A DNA stretch of 64,000 nucleotides from Actinomadura luzonensis (lineage in GTDB: Bacteria > Actinomycetota > Actinomycetes > Streptosporangiales > Streptosporangiaceae). Under the pieces are notes generated by a model. That model was not told where the DNA came from. It saw only the letters and a list, made by a program, of their open reading frames with translations, and made no database searches. The translations under genes were made by a program, and so were the position numbers. Shown piece by piece: positions 40,941 through 49,954 of the stretch. Numbering within the stretch: the stretch's first letter is position 1; each line of letters starts with the position of its first letter. Where the stretch lies: the NCBI RefSeq assembly GCF_022664455.2, contig NZ_JAKRKC020000001.1, forward strand, positions 5,399,001-5,463,000, written 5' to 3'.

Positions 40941-42428
40941 TCAGGAGGAGCGGGGCCGCCAGTCGCCGCGGTCGAGGTCCAGGTTCTCGGGGGTGTGGAG
41001 GCGCACCATGATGCGGGCGACGCCGGCCGGCACCCGGTGCGGCGTCAGGAACGACACCGACACCATCACCACGAACGCGATGGGCACCGTCCAGGCCGCC
41101 GGCTGGGCCAGCAGCGCGGCGGTGAAGCCGTCGTACGGCGCCCCGGTGATCGTGGCGAGCACCGCGCCGCAGGCGAGGCCGCCGCCGACGAGCAGCCCCG
41201 CGAGGGCTCCCGTCGTCGTCAGGCGGCGCCACCAGATGCCGAGCACCAGCAGCGGGCAGAACGACGAGGCCGCCACGGCGAAGGCGAGCCCCACGACGTC
41301 CGCCACGGGCAGCTCGCGGGCCCACAGCGCCAGGCCCAGCGGCACCGCCACGGCCATGAGGGTGGCGATCCGGAACGAGCGGACCGACCCCTTCAGCAGG
41401 TCCTGGGCGATCACCCCGGCCACGGAGACGGTCAGCCCGGACGAGGTGGACAGGAACGCCGCGAACGCCCCGGCCGTGAGCAGCGCCGTCAGCAGGTCGC
41501 CGAGGGTGCCGCCGATCATGCGGGCGGGCAGGGTGAGCACGACCGTGTCGGTGCGGGTCAGGTCGGGGGCGTAGAGCCGGCCGAGCCAGCCGTACGCGGC
41601 GGGCAGCAGGTAGAACGCGCCGAGCAGGGACAGCACGACGAGCGTGGTGCGGCGGGCGGCCCGCCCGTCGGGGTTGGTGTAGAAGCGCACGAGCACGTGC
41701 GGCAGCCCCATGGTGCCGAGGAACGTGGCCAGGATCAGCGAGTACGTCGAGTACAGCCCGTACTCCTTGCCGCCGGACAGCGGCACCTGCCAGGTGGCGG
41801 CGTCCGCCGGGCTGATCCCGGGGGCGCCGCCGGAGCGCCAGGCCATGAGCAGGAACACCAGCGGCACGGCCAGCGCCGTCAGCTTCAGCCAGTACTGGAA
41901 CGCCTGCACGAACGTGATCGACCGCATGCCGCCGGACAGCACGTTCACCGCCACGACCAGCGCCACCAGCAGCCCGCCGGTCCAGCCGGGCGCGCCGGTG
42001 ATCTCCCGCAGCACCAGCCCGGCGCTCTGGAACTGCGGCATCAGGTAGAGCCAGCCGATGAGCACGACCAGCACGCTCGCCGTGCGGCGCACGGCCATGG
42101 ACTCCAGCCGGGCCTCGGCGAAGTCCGGCAGCGTGTACGCCCCGGAGCGGCGCAGCGGTGCGGACACCAGCACCAGCAGCACCAGGTAGCCGCCGGTCCA
42201 CCCGACGGGCAGCCAGAGCATGTCCACGCCGAAGGACAGGATGAGCCCGGCGATGCCGAGGAAGGACGCCGCCGACAGGTACTCGCCGCCGATGGCGGAG
42301 GCGTTCCAGAGCGGGCTGACCGTGCGGGAGGCGACGTAGAAGTCGGAGGTGGTGCGCGAGACCCGGATGCCGAACGCGCCGATGAGGACGGCCGCCACCA
42401 CGACGACCAGCACCGCTGTCAGGCTCAT
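40941..42428 (-). CDS. second sodium/solute symporter (acetate/monocarboxylate type)
   Basis: Secondary transporter of 495 residues with 13 hydrophobic segments, a diverged paralogue of the symporter at 34227-35846. Shared landmarks: NASAIGGEYLSAASFLGIAG, SGGMRSITFVQAFQYWLKL and TMGLPHVLVRFYTNPDGRAARRT. The start overlaps the stop of its small partner (ATGA). Being co-directional with a LytS/LytTR two-component system, it is probably regulated by an extracellular carboxylate such as pyruvate or acetate. It converges on the helicase-like gene with five bases between stops. Confidence 0.88.
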   Translation of the reverse strand: MSLTAVLVVVVAAVLIGAFGIRVSRTTSDFYVASRTVSPLWNASAIGGEYLSAASFLGIAGLILSFGVDMLWLPVGWTGGYLVLLVLVSAPLRRSGAYTLPDFAEARLESMAVRRTASVLVVLIGWLYLMPQFQSAGLVLREITGAPGWTGGLLVALVVAVNVLSGGMRSITFVQAFQYWLKLTALAVPLVFLLMAWRSGGAPGISPADAATWQVPLSGGKEYGLYSTYSLILATFLGTMGLPHVLVRFYTNPDGRAARRTTLVVLSLLGAFYLLPAAYGWLGRLYAPDLTRTDTVVLTLPARMIGGTLGDLLTALLTAGAFAAFLSTSSGLTVSVAGVIAQDLLKGSVRSFRIATLMAVAVPLGLALWARELPVADVVGLAFAVAASSFCPLLVLGIWWRRLTTTGALAGLLVGGGLACGAVLATITGAPYDGFTAALLAQPAAWTVPIAFVVMVSVSFLTPHRVPAGVARIMVRLHTPENLDLDRGDWRPRSS

Positions 42429-42859
42429 CGGCGCTCGACCAGCTCGGCGAAGTGGCGTTCGTTGCGCTCGGCCTGGCGCACGTACAGCCAGGCCCCGAGG
42501 ACGAAGGCGGGGTAGATGAGCCCGGCGAGCACCGCCCACGGCAGCGGCACGCCGAGCAGGTCCACCTCGCGCAGCTCGGGGATGAGCAGGAACAGCAGCG
42601 GCAGGCCGCCCACCACGCAGGCCAGCACCGTGCAGACGAACAGCGCCAGCCGGAACTGGGTGCGCAGCAGGGAGCGCATGTACACCTCGCCGAGCCCGGT
42701 CTGCTCGTCGATCTCGCGGGTGGCGGGGTAGCGGGGGCGGCGCGCGGCGGTGGCGCGGGGGCTGGTCACGGCGACCCGCCGCGGCGCCTCGGCCGCCCGG
42801 CCGTCGCGGGCGGCTCCGCGCGGGGCGCGCCGGGCCGGACGGGACGGTTCGGCGGTCAT
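42425..42859 (-). CDS. DUF485-like small membrane partner of the second symporter
   Basis: Protein of 144 residues. The first 60 are Arg/Ala-rich and disordered; two membrane helices follow (FRLALFVCTVLACVVGGLPLLFLL and LPWAVLAGLIYPAFVLGAWLYV), then RQAERNERHFAELVERR. The layout matches DUF485 companions of acetate-type symporters although the sequence is diverged. Overlaps both neighbours by four bases. Confidence 0.8.
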   Translation of the reverse strand: MTAEPSRPARRAPRGAARDGRAAEAPRRVAVTSPRATAARRPRYPATREIDEQTGLGEVYMRSLLRTQFRLALFVCTVLACVVGGLPLLFLLIPELREVDLLGVPLPWAVLAGLIYPAFVLGAWLYVRQAERNERHFAELVERR

Positions 42860-43605
42860 TCGGGCCTTCCCTTGCGCGCGCGCCGCACCAGCAGGTCGCG
42901 CAGCTCCCTGGTGTGCCGGCGGCTGACCGGGATCTCGGTGCCGCCGACCCGCACCGTGCACCGGCCGGAGTCGATGTGCAGCTCGTCGATGTGCTTGACG
43001 GCCACGAGGTGGCTGCGGTGCACCCGGACGAACCCGGCCGGGGCCCACCGCTCCTCCAGCGTGGCCAGCGGGATGCGGACGAGGTGGGAGCCGGCCGCGG
43101 TGTGCAGCCGGGCGTAGTCGCCGTGCGCCTCGACGTAGACGACGTCGGCGCTGGAGACGAACCGGGTCACCCCGCCCAGCTCGACCGGGATCGTGTCGCT
43201 CTCGCCGCCCTCGGCCGGGACGTCCGCCGAGACCGCGACCCGCCGGATCGCCTCGGCCAGCCGCTCCGGCCTGACCGGTTTCAGCAGGTAGTCCTCGGCC
43301 TTGATCTCGAAGGCGTCCACGGCGTGCTCCTCGTACGCCGTCACGAACACCACCCGGGGCGGGTTGGCGAACTGCGACAGCAGCCGGCCGAGCACCACCC
43401 CGTCCAGGCCGCGCATGCGGATGTCGAGGAAGACCGCGTCGATGGGCCGGCCGTCGGCGATGGCCCGGTCCAGCAGCCGCAGCGCCTGGGAGCCGTCGCG
43501 GGCGGTCGCCACCTCGCCGATGCGGGGGTCGGCGCGCAGCAGGTACGACAGGTCTTCGAGCGCGGGCAGCTCGTCGTCCACCGCGAGGACCCGGAGTTGT
43601 GCCAT
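42856..43605 (-). CDS. LytTR-family response regulator
   Basis: DNA-binding response regulator of 249 residues. Receiver domain at 1-120 with LRVLAVDDELPALEDL (acid pocket), DAVFLDIRMRGLDG (phospho-acceptor Asp) and EDYLLKPVRPE (conserved Lys). The LytTR domain at about 150-245 has DVVYVEAHGDYARLHT, FVRVHRSHLVAVKHI and IPVSRRHTRELRDLL. Start at 43605 chosen as MAQLRV; there is no clear Shine-Dalgarno. With the upstream kinase it forms a two-component pair controlling, by position, the downstream symporter. Confidence 0.92.
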   Translation of the reverse strand: MAQLRVLAVDDELPALEDLSYLLRADPRIGEVATARDGSQALRLLDRAIADGRPIDAVFLDIRMRGLDGVVLGRLLSQFANPPRVVFVTAYEEHAVDAFEIKAEDYLLKPVRPERLAEAIRRVAVSADVPAEGGESDTIPVELGGVTRFVSSADVVYVEAHGDYARLHTAAGSHLVRIPLATLEERWAPAGFVRVHRSHLVAVKHIDELHIDSGRCTVRVGGTEIPVSRRHTRELRDLLVRRARKGRPE

Positions 43606-43638
43606 AGACAGTGATGAAACCGACAACAAAGATCGAGG

Positions 43639-44826
43639 TCAACGGGCAGAGACGCCCGGGTGATATTTCGGCAACCTGATGTTGACCTTCGTGCCCGCGC
43701 CCTGGCCGGTCTCGACCACCAGGCCGTACTCGTCGCCGTAGACCTGGCGCAGCCGCTCGTCCACGTTGGCGAGCCCGACGCCGCCCTCGGGGACGATCTC
43801 ACCTGCGAGGATGCGCCGCAGCCGCTCGGGGTCCATGCCGAGGCCGTCGTCCTCGACGCTGATGCGGCACTCGGCGCCGGCGTCCTCGGCGACGATCGTG
43901 ATGCGGCCGACGCCGTTGCGGCTCTCCAGGCCGTGCCGGACGGCGTTCTCGACCAGCGGCTGCAGGCACAGGAACGGCACCGCGACGGGCAGCACCTCGG
44001 GCGCGATGCGGAGGGTGACCTGGAGCTGGTCGCCGAACCTGGCCCGCTCCAGGATCAGGTAGCGGTCGATGGAGCGCAGCTCCTCGGCGAGCGTGGTGTA
44101 CTCGCCGTGCCGCCGGAAGGAGTAGCGGGTGAAGTCGGCGAACTCCAGCAGCAGCTCCCGGGCCCGCTCCGGGTCCGTGCGGACGAAGGAGGCGATCGTG
44201 GTGAGCGAGTTGTAGATGAAGTGCGGCGAGATCTGCGCCCGCAGCGCCCGCACCTCGGCCTCCATGAGCCGGGTGCGGGAGCGGTCGAGCTCGGCCAGCT
44301 CCAGCTGGGAGTCCACCCAGCCGGCGACCTCCTGCGCGGCCCGCACCAGCCCGGCCGACGCGCTCTGGCTGTAGGCGATGAGCGCGCCGACGACCCGGTC
44401 GTCGGTGGTGAGCGGCACCACGACGGCCGTCCTGATGGGGCATTCGAGCAGGTCGCAGTCGAGGGTGAGGACCTGGGTGCGGCCGTCCTCCAGAGTGGCG
44501 GCGGCGTGCTGGAAGGCCTGGTCGGCGTGGTGGTCGTCGCCCTCGCCGTCGTAGACGAGCAGCCGTTCGGCGTCGGCGACGGCCACGGCGGGCGCGTTGA
44601 GCAGGGCGCGCAGGTGCCGCGAGGCGCGCTCGGCGCCCTCGCCGGTGAGCCCGGCGCGCAGCGGCGGCCCGGCCAGCGAGGCGGTGTGCAGGGTCTCGAA
44701 CGTGGCGCGCTCGGCCGGGCCGGTGCCCAGCTCGCGGCGGCCGCGCATGACGCGCCAGAGCACGATCGCGGGCACGCCGACGAGCACCGCGACGACGGCG
44801 CTGCCGACTACGTACTCCACGGGCAC
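43639..44826 (-). CDS. LytS/YehU-type sensor histidine kinase
   Basis: Membrane-linked sensor of 395 residues. One N-terminal helix (VVGSAVVAVLVGVPAIVLW), then a GAF-like domain (about 60-180, RTAVVVPLTTDDRVVGALIAYS). The kinase core follows: LRAQISPHFIYNSLTTIASF is the His_kinase domain with the phospho-His, PLVENAVRHGLESRN is the N-box and EDDGLGMDPE and GGVGLANVDERLRQVYG form the ATP lid. Cytosolic signal input is likely because only one membrane segment is present. GTG start at 44826 (an alternative GTG at 44820). Confidence 0.9.
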   Translation of the reverse strand: MPVEYVVGSAVVAVLVGVPAIVLWRVMRGRRELGTGPAERATFETLHTASLAGPPLRAGLTGEGAERASRHLRALLNAPAVAVADAERLLVYDGEGDDHHADQAFQHAAATLEDGRTQVLTLDCDLLECPIRTAVVVPLTTDDRVVGALIAYSQSASAGLVRAAQEVAGWVDSQLELAELDRSRTRLMEAEVRALRAQISPHFIYNSLTTIASFVRTDPERARELLLEFADFTRYSFRRHGEYTTLAEELRSIDRYLILERARFGDQLQVTLRIAPEVLPVAVPFLCLQPLVENAVRHGLESRNGVGRITIVAEDAGAECRISVEDDGLGMDPERLRRILAGEIVPEGGVGLANVDERLRQVYGDEYGLVVETGQGAGTKVNIRLPKYHPGVSAR

Positions 44827-44879
44827 CTCACGCGGCCGAAGCCTAGCCTCCCGGGGCGAGTGCGCTCAAAGGCCGCCGT

Positions 44880-45293
44880 TCACACGCTGGAGAGGGCCGC
44901 GGCGATCCTGGCCGCGTACGAGCCGGCCTCCTCGGCGGAGTCGTACGTGGTGCGCGGCCAGAAGAAGCCGCGCAGCCCGTCCTTGCGGTGCCGGGGCACC
45001 ACGTGCACGTGCAGGTGCGGGACGCTCTGGCTGATCCGGTTGTTCATGGCGACGAACGTGCCGCCCGCCTCCAGCCCTTCCTCCACGGCCCGCGCCATGG
45101 CCTGCACCCGGGCGAAGAACGGCCCGACGTCGCCGAGGTCGGTCAGCGTCTCGGCGTGGGCGCGGGGCACGACCAGCACGTGCCCCTTGAACACCGGCCG
45201 GGTGTCGAGGAACGAGACCGCCACGTCGTCGGAGTGCACGAGGTGCGCGGGCCGCTCGCCCGCGACGATCTCGCAGAACAGGTCTGTGCTCAC
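44880..45293 (-). CDS. HIT-family nucleotide hydrolase
   Basis: Protein of 137 residues, standard HIT size. The catalytic histidine triad is PHLHVHVVPR (HxHxHxx), preceded by VSFLDTRPVFKGHVLVVPRAH. It would hydrolyse AMP-linked substrates; the specific one is unknown. GTG start at 45293. Divergent from the MFS gene with 55 bp between. Confidence 0.92.
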   Translation of the reverse strand: MSTDLFCEIVAGERPAHLVHSDDVAVSFLDTRPVFKGHVLVVPRAHAETLTDLGDVGPFFARVQAMARAVEEGLEAGGTFVAMNNRISQSVPHLHVHVVPRHRKDGLRGFFWPRTTYDSAEEAGSYAARIAAALSSV

Positions 45294-45348
45294 CCGTCCG
45301 ACCCTATCGGCCCGACATTTGGCGACATGTTGTTGCTATGTTGGAGAC

Positions 45349-46875
45349 ATGGTGTCGCTAAACGAGCGGACCCGGCAGAGCTGGCTCCCCCTCTTCGTGC
45401 TCGGCGTCGGCATGTCGATGATCATCATCGACGCGACCATCGTGAACGTGGCCGTCCCCTCGATCATGGGCGACCTGCGGCTGTCGGCCACCGACGTCGA
45501 ATGGGTGAACTCGATCTACTCCCTCACCTTCGCCGCCCTGCTGGTGCCGCTCAGCCGCATGGGCGACCTGCGCGGCCGGCGGCGGACGTTCACCGCCGGC
45601 CTCGTGGTCTTCCTCGCGGCCAGCGTCCTCGCCGCGCTGGCGGGCACCGGCGCGCTGCTCATCGGCGCCCGCGTGCTCCAGGGCGTCGGCGCCTCGATGG
45701 TCGTGCCGATGACGCTGGCGATCATCAACGCGCTCTACGCCGGGCCGCGCCGCACGGTCGCCTTCGCCGTCTGGGGCTCGATCATCGGCGGCATGGCCGC
45801 GCTCGGCCCGCTGCTCGGCGGCTGGCTGGTCACCGGGCACGGCTGGCGCTGGGCGTTCTGGGTGAACCTGCCCATCGGCCTGCTCGTCCTGCTCGGCACG
45901 GCCAAGGTGCCCGAGTCGCGCGACCCGCACGCCCGCGGCTCCGACCTGCCCGGCGTGCTGCTGTCCGTCATCGGCACCTCGGCGCTGGTGTTCGGGCTCA
46001 TCGAGGGCCAGCGGTACGGGTGGTTCACCCCGGTGGGGGACCACGCGCTCTCGCCGATCCCGTTCGCGTTCGCGCTGGCGGCGCTGGCGCTCACCGCGTT
46101 CACGCTGGCCGAGCGGGCCCGGGCGCGGGCGGGCCGGCCGGTGATCCTGGACCTGTCGCTGCTCCGCATCCCCTCCTTCCGTTACGGCTGCCTGACCGCG
46201 ATGATCGTCACGCTCGGCGAGTTCGGCATGATCCTGGTGCTGCCGCTGTTCCTGCAGTCCGCCATGCGGTTCACCGCCTTCGAGGCGGGGCTGGTCATCG
46301 CCGCGCTGGCGGCCGGGACGTTCCTCGCCGGCGGCGTGGTGCCGAAGCTCCGGCTGGCCCCGCGCCTCATCGTCCGGCTCGGCCTCGGGCTGGAGGCCGC
46401 CGGCGCGGTCGCCGTGGGCCTGTCGGTCACCCCGTCGCTCGGCCACTGGACGCTGGTGCCCTGGCTCGTCCTCTACGGCGTCGGCGTCGGCTTCGCCTCC
46501 GCCCAGCTCCCGAACCTCACGCTGGCCGACGTGCCGCCCCGCCAGTCCGGCGTCGCCTCCGGGCTGCAGAGCGCGATCCGGCAGCTCGGCGCGGCCGTCG
46601 GCATCGCCGTGCTCGGCTCCGTCCTGGTGACCGGCCTGGACGCGGCCATGGCCCACCGCCTGCCCGCCGACCGCGCGCTCGGGCAGGCCGTGCGCGACAG
46701 CGCGGGCGCGGCCGTCGCCGGGATCAGGGACCCGGTCAGGCACGCCGCCGCGGTGGCCGCCGCCGCCGACGCCACCCGCCGGGTGACCGTCTTCACCGGC
46801 CTCGTGCTGCTCGGCGGCGTCGGGGTGACGCTGCTGCTGCCCGATACTGGGGTGGGACGACGCGAGGAGGAGTGA
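45349..46875 (+). CDS. MFS drug exporter (DHA2, 14-helix type)
   Basis: Membrane antiporter of 508 residues. DHA2 motifs: IIIDATIVNVAVPSIMGDL (motif D1), GDLRGRRRTF (motif A), ARVLQGVGASMVVP (motif B region) and GPLLGGWLVTGHGWRWAFWVNLP (motif C). The long helical set with a central extra pair fits 14 segments. The ATG at 45349 lies six bases after a TATGTT -10-like box, so the transcript may be leaderless. GCGACA (45322-45327) and TGTCGC (45353-45358) flank the start as a possible TetR operator. The downstream TetR gene follows seven bases after the stop, so the pair is likely self-regulating. Confidence 0.9.
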   Translation: MVSLNERTRQSWLPLFVLGVGMSMIIIDATIVNVAVPSIMGDLRLSATDVEWVNSIYSLTFAALLVPLSRMGDLRGRRRTFTAGLVVFLAASVLAALAGTGALLIGARVLQGVGASMVVPMTLAIINALYAGPRRTVAFAVWGSIIGGMAALGPLLGGWLVTGHGWRWAFWVNLPIGLLVLLGTAKVPESRDPHARGSDLPGVLLSVIGTSALVFGLIEGQRYGWFTPVGDHALSPIPFAFALAALALTAFTLAERARARAGRPVILDLSLLRIPSFRYGCLTAMIVTLGEFGMILVLPLFLQSAMRFTAFEAGLVIAALAAGTFLAGGVVPKLRLAPRLIVRLGLGLEAAGAVAVGLSVTPSLGHWTLVPWLVLYGVGVGFASAQLPNLTLADVPPRQSGVASGLQSAIRQLGAAVGIAVLGSVLVTGLDAAMAHRLPADRALGQAVRDSAGAAVAGIRDPVRHAAAVAAAADATRRVTVFTGLVLLGGVGVTLLLPDTGVGRREEE

Positions 46876-46882
46876 GGTTCCG

Positions 46883-47476
46883 GTGCCGAGGATCAGCGCG
46901 GCCACGGTGGCCGACCACCGCGCCGGCCAGCACGCGGCCCTGCTGGCGGCGGCGATGGAGATCCTGGTCGCCGAGGGCGCGGCCGGGCTCACCCCGGCCG
47001 CCGTCGGGGCGCGCGTGGGGCTGGCCCGCTCCAGCGTCTACCGCTACTTCTCCTCCACCGCCGACATCCTCGCCCAGCTCGTCGAGGCCGCCATCCCGCG
47101 CTGGGCCGCTCGCCTGGCCGGCGCGGCGGCGGCCGACGGCGGGGCCGAGGCGCGGGTGCGGGCCTTCGGCGAGGTGACGCTGTCGTTCGCCGCGCACCCC
47201 GACTACGCGCTGCTGCGCGCGCTGAGCGCGGTGGACCTGCCGCCGAGCTGCCGCGACCGGCTCGACCAGCTCCACGAGACGATGATCGGCCCGCTGCGCG
47301 GCATCCTCGCCGACGCCGGGCACGACGACCCCGACCTCGTGGCCCATCTCGGGTGGAGCCTGCTCGGCGAGGGCCACCGCCGGCTCGCCGCCGGGCCGCC
47401 CGACCCGGCCGCCGTCAGCCGCACGGTGCTGGACGTGCTGGTCCGCGCCGTGCTCCCGCGCGGCACGCCGTCCTGA
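46883..47476 (+). CDS. TetR-family regulator of the MFS exporter
   Basis: Repressor of 197 residues. Helix-turn-helix AALLAAAMEILVAEGAAGLT, then PAAVGARVGLARSSVYRYFSSTADILAQLVE. GTG at 46883, in the same operon as the exporter. Probable drug-responsive repressor of both genes. Confidence 0.88.
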   Translation: MPRISAATVADHRAGQHAALLAAAMEILVAEGAAGLTPAAVGARVGLARSSVYRYFSSTADILAQLVEAAIPRWAARLAGAAAADGGAEARVRAFGEVTLSFAAHPDYALLRALSAVDLPPSCRDRLDQLHETMIGPLRGILADAGHDDPDLVAHLGWSLLGEGHRRLAAGPPDPAAVSRTVLDVLVRAVLPRGTPS

Positions 47477-47521
47477 CGGGCTCCCTCAGGACGGCGGCTG
47501 ATCACGGCCGAGGCTGGTCCG

Positions 47522-47962
47522 TCACGACGGCGGCTGGTCCGTCACCGTGAGCGTGAAGACCGCCTCGCCGGACTGCCGCTCGCTCTCCTCGCCCTGTGGT
47601 GTGCGCTGCGACCCGCAGCGCCAGCAGTCGAACAACCGGACCTCGGTCGTGCCCGGCCCCTTGGCGTTGAAGACGAAGTAGCTGGTGCTCCCGGAGCCGG
47701 GCTGGTCGCCCTCGCCGCGGCGCTCCTCGCTGATGAACGAGGCCACCTTCGCGTCCGGCACCGCCACCAGCGACCAGCTGTCGCCCACCGACGCGTTGCC
47801 CGTCACCGCCAGCGAGAAGCGCTGCCCGGTGCGGAGCTGCACCGGCACGGTCGTGCCCTTGGCGCCCTTGACGACCGTGCCGAAGTCGCTCACCGCGGAC
47901 CCGGCGCCGCATCCCGCGAGGAGCAGCAGGCCGAGCCCGGCGGCGACCGTTCGAAGTGTCAT
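47522..47962 (-). CDS. lipoprotein resembling chagasin-type (I42) cysteine protease inhibitors
   Basis: Lipoprotein of 146 residues. The signal peptide ends in LLLLAGCGAG, a good lipobox. The mature part has the chagasin layout: TVPVQLRTGQRFSLAVTGN, VGDSWSLVAVPD in the NPTTGY-W loop position, GSGSTSYFVFNAKGPGTTEV in the second loop, and FTLTVTD as last strand. The canonical NPTTG is not exact, so inhibitory activity is uncertain. Two Cys in RLFDCWRCG may bond. The start overlaps the stop of the YihY gene (ATGA). Confidence 0.68.
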   Translation of the reverse strand: MTLRTVAAGLGLLLLAGCGAGSAVSDFGTVVKGAKGTTVPVQLRTGQRFSLAVTGNASVGDSWSLVAVPDAKVASFISEERRGEGDQPGSGSTSYFVFNAKGPGTTEVRLFDCWRCGSQRTPQGEESERQSGEAVFTLTVTDQPPS

Positions 47963-48951
47963 TCCGGCAGGTTATCGGCCTTCGGCGGATCGCGGGGCAC
48001 GGCGTACGGCTCCCGCTCGGCGGGCCGGCCCTCGGCGATGGCCCGCTGCCGCATCAGCTCGGCGTCCAGCTCGGCGCCGAGCAGCAGAGCCATGTTCGAC
48101 AGCCACAACCAGACCAGGAACACCACGATCCCGGCCAGCGCCCCGTACGTCTTGCCGTAGGACGCGAAGTTCGCCACGTACAGGGCGAAACCGCCGGAGA
48201 CCGCCACCCACAACACGATGGCCAGCACGCTGCCCGGCGAGATCCAGCGCAGCCCGGGCTGGCGCACGTTCGGCGCGGCCCAGTACAGCAGCATGATCAG
48301 CCCGGCGGCGACCACCACCATGAGCGGCCATTTGAGGATGTCCCAGGCGACCACCGCGGCGTCGCCGAGGCCGAGCGCCCTGCCGACCCCCTCCGCCAGG
48401 TCGCCGGTGAGGGTGACGGCGATCGCGCCGAGCGCCAGCAGCACGGTGGTCACCAGGGTGAGGCCGATCCGCAGCGGCGTGGTCTTCCAGAACGGCCGGC
48501 CCTCGTCGATGTCGTAGATCGCGTTGCCCGCCCGGATGAAGGCCGCGATGTAGCCGGAGGCCGACCACAGGGCGACCAGCACACCGGCGATCGCCACGGC
48601 GCCCGCCGCGCCGGCGCCCTGCTGCGCCGCCTCGATGCTCTTGACGATCAGGTCGCGCACCTCGGCGGGCACCAGCACCAGGATGCTGCCGAGCTGGGCC
48701 GAGGCGTCGCCCCGCCCCAGCAGGCCGAACACCGCCACCAGCACGATCAGCGCCGGGAAGATCGACAACACGGCGTAGTAGGTGAGCGCGGCCGCGAGGT
48801 CCTGGACCCGGTCGTCCTTGAACTCGATCAGCGTGCGCTTCAGCACCGTCCACCAGGCCCGCCGGGGGAAGCCGCCCGGGCCCTCGGGGACGTCGCCGGG
48901 CCCGCCGGCCCGGCCGGGTGACGCGCCGGGCAGGTCTCGGGAGGTCGTCAC
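47959..48951 (-). CDS. YihY/BrkB-family membrane protein
   Basis: Six-helix membrane protein of 330 residues; members were once called RNase BN, but the function is unknown. Signatures: DDRVQDLAAALTYYAVLSIFPALIVLVAVFG, YIAAFIRAGNAIYDIDEGRPFWKTTPLR and YGKTYGALAGIVVFLVWLWLSNMALLLGAELDAEL. The last 30 residues are cytosolic. The GTG at 48951 is one base from the stop of the DUF3618 gene, so the four-gene operon (holin-like, DUF3618, YihY, lipoprotein) is compact. Confidence 0.9.
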   Translation of the reverse strand: MTTSRDLPGASPGRAGGPGDVPEGPGGFPRRAWWTVLKRTLIEFKDDRVQDLAAALTYYAVLSIFPALIVLVAVFGLLGRGDASAQLGSILVLVPAEVRDLIVKSIEAAQQGAGAAGAVAIAGVLVALWSASGYIAAFIRAGNAIYDIDEGRPFWKTTPLRIGLTLVTTVLLALGAIAVTLTGDLAEGVGRALGLGDAAVVAWDILKWPLMVVVAAGLIMLLYWAAPNVRQPGLRWISPGSVLAIVLWVAVSGGFALYVANFASYGKTYGALAGIVVFLVWLWLSNMALLLGAELDAELMRQRAIAEGRPAEREPYAVPRDPPKADNLPE

Positions 48952-48952
48952 C

Positions 48953-49954
48953 TCACAGGCCCCGGCGGCGCCCGGTCACGCGGAGCTTCACCGTGGGACG
49001 GCCCAGCAGGCGGCCCCGCACCAGGCGTCCCCGTACGACGCCGCGCGGCAGGCGGCCCTTGACCAGCCGGCCCTGCGCCTGGCGGCCACGGGTCATGCCG
49101 CCCCGCACCAGGCGGTCCATGGCGGTGCGGCCGGCCGTCACGCCGCCCGTCACGCCGGCCGTCACCTTGCGGCCCACCACCTGGCGGCCCGTCGCCACGC
49201 GCCCGGCGAACGTGCGGCGGGCGGCGGCGCGGCGCGGCCTGCGGCGCACGAGGAGGGCGGCCACGGCGCCGGCGGCGGCCATGAGCAGCACCGGCTTGCG
49301 CCTGGCCTCCTCGGCGACGGCCCGCATCTGGTCCGGCGCGTGCTCGCCGACCCGGCCGGCCACCTCGGACGTCTTGTCCTTCACGGCGACCGCGGCGTCC
49401 GCCGCGCGGGCCTTGACCGTCTCGGCGGCCCCGACCGCGCGGCCCTTGGCCGCCTCGGCGGCGTGGCTCGCCCTGGACTTGACGTCGGCCTTGCCGGCCA
49501 GCGCGCTCACCGTCCGGCCGAGCTGTTCGCGCGTCTCCTCGATGTCCCTGCGCACGGCGCGTTTGCCGGCGTCCTCCTCGTCGTCCGCCTGCTCCCGGCG
49601 GACCGCGTGCGCGCCGCCCTCGCGGGAGGTGCCCATGCCCGTGCCGGCACTGGTGCCGGTGCTGGTGCCCGTGCTGGTGCCGCCCTGGCCCGCCTGGTTG
49701 GTGCCCTGCATGGAACGTTCCTCGGCGCGGCGGCTCTCGACGGCGTCGGTGCGGTCGTCCTCGATGGGCGGCTGGGGGACGAAGGTCTCGTGACCCAGCC
49801 GGTGGGCCTCCTCCTCGCGCGCGTTCTCCGCCGCCCCCGGCCTGGTGGGCGGGACGTTGACGGACTCGCGCTCGGTCGGCGTGCCCACTGTCGCCCGGTG
49901 GGCGCCGACGTCACCGGCGTGCTGCTCGCTGTATCCGGGATTCGTCTCGCTCAT
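48953..49954 (-). CDS. DUF3618 protein with long basic C-terminal tail
   Basis: Protein of 333 residues. The first 120 are hydrophilic and disordered, including a Thr/Gly/Ser run (TSTGTSTGTSAGTGMG). The DUF3618 signature RDIEETREQLGRTVSALAGK lies at about 135, followed by an amphipathic helical stretch rich in Ala/Lys (AKGRAVGAAETVKARAAD). One membrane helix (KPVLLMAAAGAVAALLV) then a 90-residue Arg/Gly/Val tail (RLVRGRLLGRPTVKLRV). Function unknown; an envelope-associated helper of the adjacent holin-like protein is likely. Confidence 0.82.
   Translation of the reverse strand: MSETNPGYSEQHAGDVGAHRATVGTPTERESVNVPPTRPGAAENAREEEAHRLGHETFVPQPPIEDDRTDAVESRRAEERSMQGTNQAGQGGTSTGTSTGTSAGTGMGTSREGGAHAVRREQADDEEDAGKRAVRRDIEETREQLGRTVSALAGKADVKSRASHAAEAAKGRAVGAAETVKARAADAAVAVKDKTSEVAGRVGEHAPDQMRAVAEEARRKPVLLMAAAGAVAALLVRRRPRRAAARRTFAGRVATGRQVVGRKVTAGVTGGVTAGRTAMDRLVRGGMTRGRQAQGRLVKGRLPRGVVRGRLVRGRLLGRPTVKLRVTGRRRGL

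Noticed and set aside
36985..42201. A 1738-codon minus-strand open frame
   Set aside because: It runs antisense through the LacI and helicase-like genes and shares no motif with a real protein family.
47510..47545. Direct repeat GGCTGGTCCGTCAC near the end of the lipoprotein gene
   Set aside because: Only two copies, one overlapping the gene end; likely a small local duplication without function.
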